Positions 1 to 5,480 of a stretch of 8,543 nt of DNA are shown piece after piece. A program made the translations under genes and the position numbers. Source of the DNA: an uncultured Eubacteriales bacterium (GTDB taxonomy: Bacteria > Bacillota_A > Clostridia > Christensenellales > Aristaeellaceae); assembly GCA_902803675.1 (NCBI GenBank), contig CADCQZ010000345.1, forward strand, positions 1 to 8,543, given 5' to 3'. How positions within the stretch are numbered: the stretch's first letter is position 1; each line of letters begins with the position of its first letter. The notes beneath the pieces were generated by a model. That model searched no databases and was not told where the DNA came from. It was given only the letters and a program-made list of their open reading frames with translations.

Positions 1-1203
1 AACGTGCACGGCGCCGGGATCATCGTCTATTCCGCCGCCATCGCCCCGGACAACCCCGAGCGCGCGGAAGCCGAAAGGCTCGGGATCCCGCAGATGGAAA
101 GGGCTGAACTCCTGGGCGGCCTGATGGAGGGTTTCGGCGAGGTGATCTGCGTGGCCGGGACCCACGGCAAGACCACCGTCAGCGGCATGATCGCCCAGGG
201 CCTTGTGGCCCTCGGCCTGGACCCGACGGTCCAGCTCGGCGGACGGGTGGACGTGATCGGGGGCAACTGGCGCATCGGCGGCGACAGAAAGTACTTCGTG
301 GCCGAAGCCTGCGAGTATCACTCCAGTTTCCTGTTCATGCATCCCACCGTGGCCCTGATCACCAATATCCAGGAAGATCATCTGGATTATTATAAGGATA
401 TCGACGATATCCAGAACGCTTTCGGGCGTTTCCTCGCCCTGCTCCCCGACAACGGCATCGCCGTGGGCTGGGGGGATGATCCCCGGATCCGCACGCTGTT
501 CGCCGGCCTGAAGTGCAGATGCGTGACCTACGGCACGGGCGAAGGCTGCGATTATACCGCGAAGGATATCCGGTACACCTATACCGGCAGTCCCGTCTTT
601 GACGTGGAGGGCCCGGACGGGTTTGAAACGAACATCACGCTGAAAGTGGTGGGCGAACACAATATGCTGGATGCCCTGGGCGCGTACGCCCTCATGCGCA
701 CGCTCGGCCTGCCGGCGGAAGGGATCGCCGCCACCCTCGGGGATTTCGTCGGGGCGAGGCGCCGGTTCGAAAAAACGGGCGTGGTGGACGGCGTGGCCCT
801 CTACCACGACTACGGCCATAACCCGGCGGAGATGCGCACGGCCATCCATTCGGCCGTATGCCAGCACCCGAACAGGGTCTGGGCCGTGATGCAGCCCCAT
901 ACCTACAGCCGCGTCAAAAGGCTCTATCAGGATTATCTGACCTGTACCGGGGAGGCGGACATCACCCTGGTGACGGACATTTTCGCCGCGCGGGAAAAAG
1001 ACCCCGGCGATATCCATTCCTCCATGCTGGTGCGGGACATGCGCGCTCACGGCATCAACGCCGTGCTGACGCCGAGTTTTGACGACACCGAAAAATATCT
1101 GCGTGAACACTGGCAGCCCGGAGACCTGATGATCACCATGGGCTGCGGCAATATCAACCTGCTCAACGAACAGATCCAGGCCCACGGCGATACGGCCCGG
1201 TAA
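1..1203 (+). CDS. murC: UDP-N-acetylmuramate--L-alanine ligase, 5'-truncated by the window edge
   Basis: MurC is the cytoplasmic, ATP-dependent ligase that joins L-alanine to UDP-N-acetylmuramate, the first step in building the peptidoglycan stem peptide. The reading frame is open from base 1. The GTG at base 4 is an internal valine codon, and I estimate that about 55-60 N-terminal residues lie outside the window. Numbering from base 4, the Mur-ligase P-loop GTHGKTT is at residues 52-58. It is followed by the motif EACEYHSSF near residue 101, where many MurC proteins read EADESD-x-SF. The metal/substrate segment TNIQEDHLDYY, the C-terminal-domain motif HDYGHNPAEM and the segment MQPHTYSRV come next. 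The order and spacing fit a complete central ATPase domain plus C-terminal domain. The gene ends with TAA. It converges on recX with 28 bases between the stop codons, and no plus-strand terminator is visible. The absence of D-Glu or meso-Dap ligase features and the HDYGHNP motif favour MurC over other Mur ligases. Confidence 0.95.
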   Translation, partial: NVHGAGIIVYSAAIAPDNPERAEAERLGIPQMERAELLGGLMEGFGEVICVAGTHGKTTVSGMIAQGLVALGLDPTVQLGGRVDVIGGNWRIGGDRKYFVAEACEYHSSFLFMHPTVALITNIQEDHLDYYKDIDDIQNAFGRFLALLPDNGIAVGWGDDPRIRTLFAGLKCRCVTYGTGEGCDYTAKDIRYTYTGSPVFDVEGPDGFETNITLKVVGEHNMLDALGAYALMRTLGLPAEGIAATLGDFVGARRRFEKTGVVDGVALYHDYGHNPAEMRTAIHSAVCQHPNRVWAVMQPHTYSRVKRLYQDYLTCTGEADITLVTDIFAAREKDPGDIHSSMLVRDMRAHGINAVLTPSFDDTEKYLREHWQPGDLMITMGCGNINLLNEQIQAHGDTAR

Positions 1204-1211
1204 AAAGCACG

Positions 1212-1247
1212 AAAAAGCCCGGGAAGGAAGTTCACTCCTCCTCGGGC
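1212..1247 (-). terminator. Intrinsic terminator of the lgt-hydrolase-recX operon
   Basis: Read on the minus strand, GCCCG (1247-1243) pairs with CGGGC (1221-1217). The stem continues inward as AGGAGGA (1242-1236) against TCCTTCC (1228-1222), with one mismatch and one G-U pair, and closes on a 7-base loop (1235-1229). Five T residues follow (1216-1212), with a second run of T a few bases on. On the plus strand the hairpin is not followed by a T-run, so it should work for recX and not for murC. The recX stop codon (1234-1232) lies in the loop. Confidence 0.82.
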
Positions 1248-1837
1248 CTTGTGCCGATATCCGAAAGAACACGCCTGATCAGGGCCCCGCCGTAGCCCCG
1301 GCGCTGAAGGGCGGCGGCGATCTTTATTTCCCCGATGCCCCGCTGGGCCATTTTGCGCGCCCTTGAGACGGCCGCGCCGTATTCCTCGTCATCGGAAAGG
1401 CGCTCAAGGGATCTTTCGATCGTCTCCGGATCCAGACCCTTTCCCCGCATCTCCTGACGCATCGCGGTCCTGCCCCGCTGGCGCTGCCGCCGGTGCACCA
1501 GGATCTCCCCGAAACGACGATCATCCACGATACCGGCCGCCGTCAGCTGTTCCAAAGCCGCGGCGGCCGTTTCTTCGGGATAGCCCCTGTCCCGGAGAGC
1601 CCGGGCGATCTCACCGGATGAATGGTCCCGCCGGGCCTGCATCCTGACGATCTCGCCCAGCGCGAAGGGAAGCGCTTCCGTCTCCAGCCGCTTCAGGAGA
1701 ACCTCCGGACGGATGTCGGCGCCCTTTCTGAGGCCGAAGTGGTCCGTCATGGCCGAGGGCACGCGCAGCGCGGAGCCGTCAGAGAGCTTGATAAGAGCCT
1801 CACCGCGGCGGCGGGTGATCTTAGTGATCTCAGGCAT
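1232..1837 (-). CDS. recX: Regulatory protein RecX
   Basis: RecX binds RecA or its nucleoprotein filaments and limits strand-exchange activity in the cytoplasm. The 201-residue product has the family layout: a short basic N-terminal strand region (residues 1-45) followed by three tandem three-helix modules at roughly 55-100, 101-147 and 150-197. The most diagnostic segment is AGIVDDRRFGEILVHRR (101-117), with the arginine-rich helix after it and a C-terminal LQRRGY repeat. The protein is rich in Arg and Glu and has no membrane segment. The ATG at 1837 is supported by AGGAGG at 1849-1844, six bases upstream. The start overlaps the end of the upstream hydrolase gene by 8 bases (ATGCCTGA), which suggests translational coupling and co-transcription from the lgt promoter. 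No LexA-type operator is visible directly upstream. It is the last gene of the operon, and the terminator hairpin overlaps its 3' end. recA is not in the window. Confidence 0.92.
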   Translation of the reverse strand: MPEITKITRRRGEALIKLSDGSALRVPSAMTDHFGLRKGADIRPEVLLKRLETEALPFALGEIVRMQARRDHSSGEIARALRDRGYPEETAAAALEQLTAAGIVDDRRFGEILVHRRQRQRGRTAMRQEMRGKGLDPETIERSLERLSDDEEYGAAVSRARKMAQRGIGEIKIAAALQRRGYGGALIRRVLSDIGTRPEEE

Positions 1838-2927
1838 AGGGATCCTCCTGTGTCAGGAAAAGCCGGATCAGTGCCAGGTTGAGCCCGGACAGCACCCACC
1901 GCCTTTCCAGGGAACAGCCGGAAGTCAGGAAAACAAAACCCTTCCCGCCGTCAAAAAACACCCCGTGACAGGCACCGTAAGCCAGGCCCTGATGCCCGCA
2001 GACGGTCCCGGATCTTTTCATGGGGATGATGAACATGCCAAGGCCGCTCAGGATCGCCGGATCACGGCTGCCGAAGGGGATCACGGGCCGCGCCATGATC
2101 CTGTAAGTGTCGGAAGTCATGAGCCTGCCCGCGATCAGGGCAAGATCCTCCGCGGAAAGGCACAGATTGCCGTGAGCCCTGCACCAGGCGGGAACCGTTA
2201 CAGCCCCGCTTTGCCGGGCCCGGGCCGAAAAGGCGGTCCAGCCCGTCAGCACCAGTCGGCCGTCCGAGAGCGGTACTTCCCCGGGAAGCCGGGCGGCGTC
2301 ATAGGTCCCTTCCACGGGAAAGCTCGCGCGCAGAAGGCTGTCGAGATCCTCCCCGGTCCACCGGGTCAGGGCTTCCCCGCACAGCGCCGCGCCCAGATTG
2401 GAATAGCAAAAGCTCTCACCGGGCACACCGCCGGTGAAACGCACATGCCTGAGGACTTCCTCCGCCGGCCAGCCCTCCCGGGCCCCCTTTTCCAGCACAT
2501 CACCGTCACAAACAGTGCCCGTATGGCTCAGAAGCATCCTCGGCGTCAATTCCGCCCCGGGGTACGCCGGCGCGGCAAAGCCGGTGCCGAACACCCGGGA
2601 CAACGGCGCGTCAAGATCACACCTTCCCTCCGCGGCCGCGCGGACAAAAAGGGCGGCACTGACCATTTTGGATATGGATGCGGTCCGAAAGAATGTCCCC
2701 GGCACCACCGGGCCCATCTCCCCGCCCGTCCCGGTATGCAGGCTGCCCGTGATCCCCGATGCGTCGAAAAGCACCAGGGACGCTCCCAGGACCCGGTACC
2801 GACGGAATATCCCGATGATCTCTTTCTGCCTCCCGGTATCCTTGAGTTCCCCCGTGGCCGCGTTGATCTTCTGACGGATCCCCAGGGGGCTCAGGCGTAC
2901 CGCCGCGCCGTACAATTCACGTTTCAT
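1830..2927 (-). CDS. Serine hydrolase of the beta-lactamase/DD-peptidase (S12-like) family, no signal peptide
   Basis: This 365-residue protein has the three active-site motifs of serine beta-lactamase-like enzymes in the right order. The SxxK motif is SISK at residues 84-87, in the context FRTASISKMVSA. The YxN motif is YSN at 175-177, and HQG at 312-314 replaces the KTG/HTG triad. The segment LTPRMLLSHTG (about 127-137) is typical of class-C beta-lactamase-like esterases and peptidases. Known members include AmpC-type beta-lactamases, D-aminopeptidases and carboxylesterases, so the substrate cannot be deduced. The N-terminus shows neither a hydrophobic signal peptide nor a lipobox, so the enzyme looks cytoplasmic, which is unusual for this fold. 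I chose the ATG at 2927 because it overlaps the lgt stop by 11 bases (coupled translation). An in-frame ATG at 2984 lies well inside lgt and would only add a serine-rich tail. No good ribosome binding site precedes 2927, which supports coupling to lgt. The product is unlikely to be a resistance enzyme. Confidence 0.88.
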   Translation of the reverse strand: MKRELYGAAVRLSPLGIRQKINAATGELKDTGRQKEIIGIFRRYRVLGASLVLFDASGITGSLHTGTGGEMGPVVPGTFFRTASISKMVSAALFVRAAAEGRCDLDAPLSRVFGTGFAAPAYPGAELTPRMLLSHTGTVCDGDVLEKGAREGWPAEEVLRHVRFTGGVPGESFCYSNLGAALCGEALTRWTGEDLDSLLRASFPVEGTYDAARLPGEVPLSDGRLVLTGWTAFSARARQSGAVTVPAWCRAHGNLCLSAEDLALIAGRLMTSDTYRIMARPVIPFGSRDPAILSGLGMFIIPMKRSGTVCGHQGLAYGACHGVFFDGGKGFVFLTSGCSLERRWVLSGLNLALIRLFLTQEDPYA

Positions 2928-3660
2928 GCCGTTTACCCGAAAAACACTCCCGCTTGATGAAGAGGACGGCGCCGACGACCACAAGGATCAGCGACAGCGC
3001 CTGGGACACCCGGACGCTCCCCCACATGAGGCTGTCCGTCCTGAGACCTTCTATAAAGAAGCGCCCCGTCCCGTACCAGATCAGGTAAAGGAGGAACAGG
3101 CTCCCGCGCCTCTTCGTTTTTTTGCGGAGCAGATGCAGGATCAGGAAGCCCGTCAGGTTCCATGCGGACTCGTAAAAGAAGGTCGCCTGCACCCACCGCC
3201 CCTGGGCCATGACCGCGTAGGGAAAGAACTGCAGGCCCGGATCCGTCACATCCGCCCCGTAGGCCTCCTGATTGAAGAAATTGCCCCATCTGCCGATGGC
3301 CTGGGCCAGGAGCAGAGCCGGGGCGGCCAGGTCCAGGAGCGCCGGGATGGGAAGCTTCCGCCTGCGGGCCAGGAGCAGCATGCCCACAGCCCCGCCGATG
3401 ATCCCGCCGTAGATCGCCAGCCCTCCCTGCCAGATATACAGGACCGATACGGGATCGGACGCGTAGCGAGCCCAGTTGAACACACAGTAATAGATCCTGG
3501 CGCCCAGGATCCCGATGGGCAGAGCCCACAGGGCGAAGTCCACCGATATGTCCTTCGGAAGAGAAAGCCGTTCTTCCTGGGAGCGCATATACAGGACCGC
3601 CGTAAGCACAGCCGACGCGATCAGAAGACCGTACACGCTGATGAAACCGAAAAGCTTCAT
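2917..3660 (-). CDS. lgt: Prolipoprotein diacylglyceryl transferase (Lgt)
   Basis: Lgt transfers the diacylglyceryl group from phosphatidylglycerol to the lipobox cysteine of prelipoproteins, the first step of lipoprotein maturation in the cytoplasmic membrane. The 247-residue product is somewhat short for the family (often 260-290) but complete, with about seven hydrophobic segments. The family signature is at 123-135 (GRWGNFFNQEAYG). By alignment to E. coli Lgt, R124, N127, E132 and G135 match R143, N146, E151 and G154. Y10-G11 matches Y26-G, and R207 in FFIEGLRTDS matches R239. The segment GGLAIYGGIIGG (79-90) has Tyr84 where E. coli has His103. The ATG at 3660 follows GGAGG (3669-3665) by four bases. 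Lgt is the first gene of a minus-strand operon with the S12 hydrolase and recX, and it is divergent from mtaB. Confidence 0.97.
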   Translation of the reverse strand: MKLFGFISVYGLLIASAVLTAVLYMRSQEERLSLPKDISVDFALWALPIGILGARIYYCVFNWARYASDPVSVLYIWQGGLAIYGGIIGGAVGMLLLARRRKLPIPALLDLAAPALLLAQAIGRWGNFFNQEAYGADVTDPGLQFFPYAVMAQGRWVQATFFYESAWNLTGFLILHLLRKKTKRRGSLFLLYLIWYGTGRFFIEGLRTDSLMWGSVRVSQALSLILVVVGAVLFIKRECFSGKRHET

Positions 3661-3685
3661 GATGCCTCCGCCTTAAAAGTGAGGT

Positions 3686-3714
3686 TTGATTGTTTGCGGA
3701 AAAAAGATTATACT
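3686..3714 (+). promoter_or_regulatory. Sigma-A-type promoter for mtaB
   Basis: TTGATT (3686-3691) and TATACT (3709-3714) are separated by 17 bp, close to the vegetative consensus TTGACA-17-TATAAT. Transcription would start near 3721, leaving a leader of about 23 bases that contains AAAGGAG (3730-3736), seven bases before the ATG at 3744. The position also argues against an earlier mtaB start at 3690, because that codon would lie upstream of the transcription start. Confidence 0.68.
3707..3712 (-). promoter_or_regulatory. Candidate -10 box of the lgt operon
   Basis: The minus strand reads a perfect TATAAT at 3712-3707, which would place the transcription start near 3700 and give a leader of about 40 bases before the lgt ATG. 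The -35 region is poor: at 17-bp spacing it reads TCCTTT, and there is no TG extension. The call therefore rests on the -10 box, the location and the gene order. The box overlaps the mtaB -10 box on the other strand. Confidence 0.42.
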
Positions 3715-3743
3715 TTAAACCATCCCATCAAAGGAGCCGCGCC

Positions 3744-5042
3744 ATGCCGAAAATCGCCGCCGAGACCCTCGGGTGCAAAGTGAACCAGTATGATACCCAG
3801 GCCATCCTGGAGCAGTTCCTCCGGGCGGGCTGGGACACCGTCCCCTTCCATTTCCCCGCCGATGTATACCTGGTCAATACCTGCGCCGTCACCAGGACCG
3901 GAGAAAGGAAAAGCCTGCAGGCGGTCCGCCGGGCATTGAAGACCGCGCCCGAAGCGGATATCATCCTGGCGGGATGCGTCGCCCAGAGGGACGGAGAAAA
4001 GCTCCTGGAGACGGGAGCCCGCCTCATCCTGGGCATGGACCGCCGGGATGAAGCCTACGCGCTGTATACGGAGGCGAAGGAAAAGGACATCCGGATGTGC
4101 GCCGTGCGGCCCCAGGCCAAAAAGCCCGCATTCGAGCCCCTGCGCATCAGTGATTTTCAGGACCACACCCGGGCCGTGCTCAAGATCCAGGAAGGCTGTG
4201 ACCGCTACTGCGCCTACTGCATCATCCCCTACTGCCGGGGCGGGATCCGTTCAAGGCCCCTTGAGGACATCACCGAGGAAGCGTCCCGCCTGAGCGCTCA
4301 CCATTTCAGGGAGCTCGTGCTCACGGGGATCCACCTGACCAGCTACGGCAGGGACCTGGAAGGGCAGACCCTGCTCCAGGCCATCCGGGCCGCCGCCGTG
4401 CCGGGGATCTCCAGGATCCGTCTGGGATCCCTGGAGCCCGTGATCGTGGACGGCGATTTTGCCGCCGGGCTCAAAGCGATCCCCCAGATCTGCCCCCAGT
4501 TCCACCTGGCGCTCCAGAGCGGATCGGACGAGGTGCTCAGGCGCATGCGCCGGCGCTACACCACCGACGATTTCAGGCGCGCCGTCAAACTGCTCAGGGA
4601 CGCGTTCCCGGACTGCGCCGTCACTACCGACATCATATGCGGTTTCCCCGGAGAGACCGACGAGGACTTCGAGGAGACGCTCCGTTTCGCCTCCGAGATC
4701 CGTTTCAGCCGGATCCACGCCTTCCCCTTCAGCCCCCGGGAGGGGACCCTCGCCGCCGGGATGAAGGACACCGTGCCCACCGCCAGGCGCGAGGAGCGGG
4801 TGCGCAAGCTGATCGCCCTGGGAAAGACCTGCGCGGCGGAGTATCACGCCGGCACCGTGGGAAAGATCAAAGAAGTGCTGCTTGAAAAAAAGAGCGCTCC
4901 CGGCACCGGTGAAGGCTACACGAGGGAATACGTCCATTGTGCCGTCACCGGTGCGGAAGACGCGAAGGAAGGGGACATCGTGACCGTCCTCATCACGGGC
5001 ACGGAAAAGGACGGCGTCACCGGAAAAGCGGTTCAGCCCTGA
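3744..5042 (+). CDS. mtaB: tRNA (t6A37) methylthiotransferase MtaB
   Basis: MtaB is a radical-SAM enzyme that adds a methylthio group to C2 of N6-threonylcarbamoyladenosine at position 37 of ANN-decoding tRNAs, giving ms2t6A. The 432-residue protein has the full three-domain layout. The N-terminal UPF0004 domain (about 1-125) supplies three cluster ligands: C11 in TLGCKVNQYDTQA, C47 in VNTCAVT and C78 in AGCVAQ. The radical-SAM domain (about 140-365) carries CxxxCxxC at C152, C156 and C159 in EGCDRYCAYC. A C-terminal TRAM RNA-binding domain occupies about 366-430. The GCKVNQYDTQA form is characteristic of MtaB (B. subtilis YqeV) rather than MiaB or RimO. The start at 3744 is chosen for its AAAGGAG site and its position after the promoter. 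An upstream in-frame ATG at 3690 would add 18 residues unlike the family. The 3' end overlaps the convergent gene by 10 bases, and no terminator is visible there. Confidence 0.95.
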   Translation: MPKIAAETLGCKVNQYDTQAILEQFLRAGWDTVPFHFPADVYLVNTCAVTRTGERKSLQAVRRALKTAPEADIILAGCVAQRDGEKLLETGARLILGMDRRDEAYALYTEAKEKDIRMCAVRPQAKKPAFEPLRISDFQDHTRAVLKIQEGCDRYCAYCIIPYCRGGIRSRPLEDITEEASRLSAHHFRELVLTGIHLTSYGRDLEGQTLLQAIRAAAVPGISRIRLGSLEPVIVDGDFAAGLKAIPQICPQFHLALQSGSDEVLRRMRRRYTTDDFRRAVKLLRDAFPDCAVTTDIICGFPGETDEDFEETLRFASEIRFSRIHAFPFSPREGTLAAGMKDTVPTARREERVRKLIALGKTCAAEYHAGTVGKIKEVLLEKKSAPGTGEGYTREYVHCAVTGAEDAKEGDIVTVLITGTEKDGVTGKAVQP

Positions 5043-5284
5043 AGGCCTCTGGACTGACGATCCATATCCTCTACGACGATATCGTGGATCTCTCCCAGAG
5101 AAGCGCAGTACTCCAGGACCTTCCAGGGCTCATTGGTGTGGTAGTGTATCTTGATGAGCTCGTCATCCCCCACCGCCAGAAGGCAGTCGCCCTTGAAGCA
5201 GTTCGTGAAATGATCCCTGATCACATCCTCATCAAGGCCGGTGCCTTCGATCAAAAGCTGCGTATCATACCTGTACTCCAGCAT
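5033..5284 (-). CDS. Small stand-alone homologue of the FakA/YloV middle domain
   Basis: This 83-residue protein resembles the central domain of the fatty acid kinase FakA (YloV), which in the full protein sits between the N-terminal DAK2 kinase domain and the C-terminal DegV-like region. The recognisable parts are the opening EYRYDTQLLIEG, GDCLLAVGDDELIKIHYHT (32-50), NEPWKVLEYCASLGEIHDI and the closing VEDM. As I recall the family, FakA middle domains have YxYCTE plus a HxH pair that bind zinc. Here the Cys position is Asp7 and the pair is His47/His49. There is no DAK2 or FakB partner in the window, so this is either an independent small protein or a relic. Independence is favoured by AAGGAGG eight bases before the ATG at 5284 and by a good promoter of its own. 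The length matches one domain exactly and ends with a short polar tail. The function is unknown; a role in binding or regulating fatty-acid phosphate metabolism is only a guess. Confidence 0.74.
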   Translation of the reverse strand: MLEYRYDTQLLIEGTGLDEDVIRDHFTNCFKGDCLLAVGDDELIKIHYHTNEPWKVLEYCASLGEIHDIVVEDMDRQSRGLQG

Positions 5285-5316
5285 GTCATAGACCTCCTTA
5301 CGGTTTTATCGGCATG

Positions 5317-5346
5317 ATTATACCATAATCCCGCGCCCTGTGGCAA
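5317..5346 (-). promoter_or_regulatory. Extended -10 promoter for the FakA-middle-domain gene
   Basis: On the minus strand, TTGCCA (5346-5341) and TATAAT (5322-5317) are 18 bp apart, with TGG immediately before the -10 box forming an extended -10 element. Transcription should start near 5310, giving a leader of about 26 bases that contains the AAGGAGG ribosome binding site. Confidence 0.7.
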
Positions 5347-5381
5347 TTCCGGTCTTAAGGGCTGACGGGACAAATTTGCCG

Positions 5382-5410
5382 TTTTCAGTTCACGCGATTT
5401 ATGGTAGAAT
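5382..5410 (+). promoter_or_regulatory. Extended -10 promoter for the YbhN-like/CHAP operon
   Basis: TAGAAT (5405-5410) is preceded by TGG, forming an extended -10 element. TTTTCA (5382-5387) lies 17 bp upstream as a weak -35 box (four of six matches). Transcription would begin near 5417, leaving about 64 bases of GC-rich leader before the TTG start. The sequence around the -10 box closely matches that of the divergent promoter about 85 bp away. Confidence 0.55.
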
Positions 5411-5480
5411 GATTATTAAGGCTCGCATACGGCTGACGCGGCCGGCGGCCTGTTAAATCCCGGCAAAGAGGAAATCCGAC

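Noticed and set aside
1713..2957. Long plus-strand open frame of 414 codons opposite the hydrolase gene
   Set aside because: It runs antisense across the hydrolase and the start of recX, its translation is low-complexity Pro/Arg/Gly/His-rich with no domain, and no ribosome binding site supports it. GC-rich DNA commonly gives such shadow frames.
2928..2984. Upstream in-frame ATG extending the serine hydrolase by 19 residues
   Set aside because: The extra residues are serine-rich sequence wholly inside the lgt coding region. The ATG at 2927 makes the usual short coupled overlap.
3690..3743. Upstream in-frame ATG extending MtaB by 18 residues
   Set aside because: It precedes the predicted transcription start and lacks a ribosome binding site, and the family normally begins just before the GCKVNQYDTQ motif. 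The ATG at 3744 has AAAGGAG at good spacing.
2926..3783. Plus-strand open frame of 285 codons opposite lgt
   Set aside because: It is antisense to a clear Lgt and extends across the divergent promoter region. The product is Pro/Gln/Arg-rich and has no motif.
4409..4436. Inverted repeat inside mtaB (CTCCAGGATCC / GGATCCCTGGAG)
   Set aside because: It could fold as a hairpin with a one-base bulge, but it lies in conserved radical-SAM coding sequence, has no T-run and is explained by codons for ISRIRLGSLEP.
5360..5438. Short direct repeat GGCTGACG at 5360-5367 and 5431-5438
   Set aside because: Eight bases repeated once in GC-rich DNA is expected by chance, and the copies do not sit at equivalent positions relative to the two promoters.
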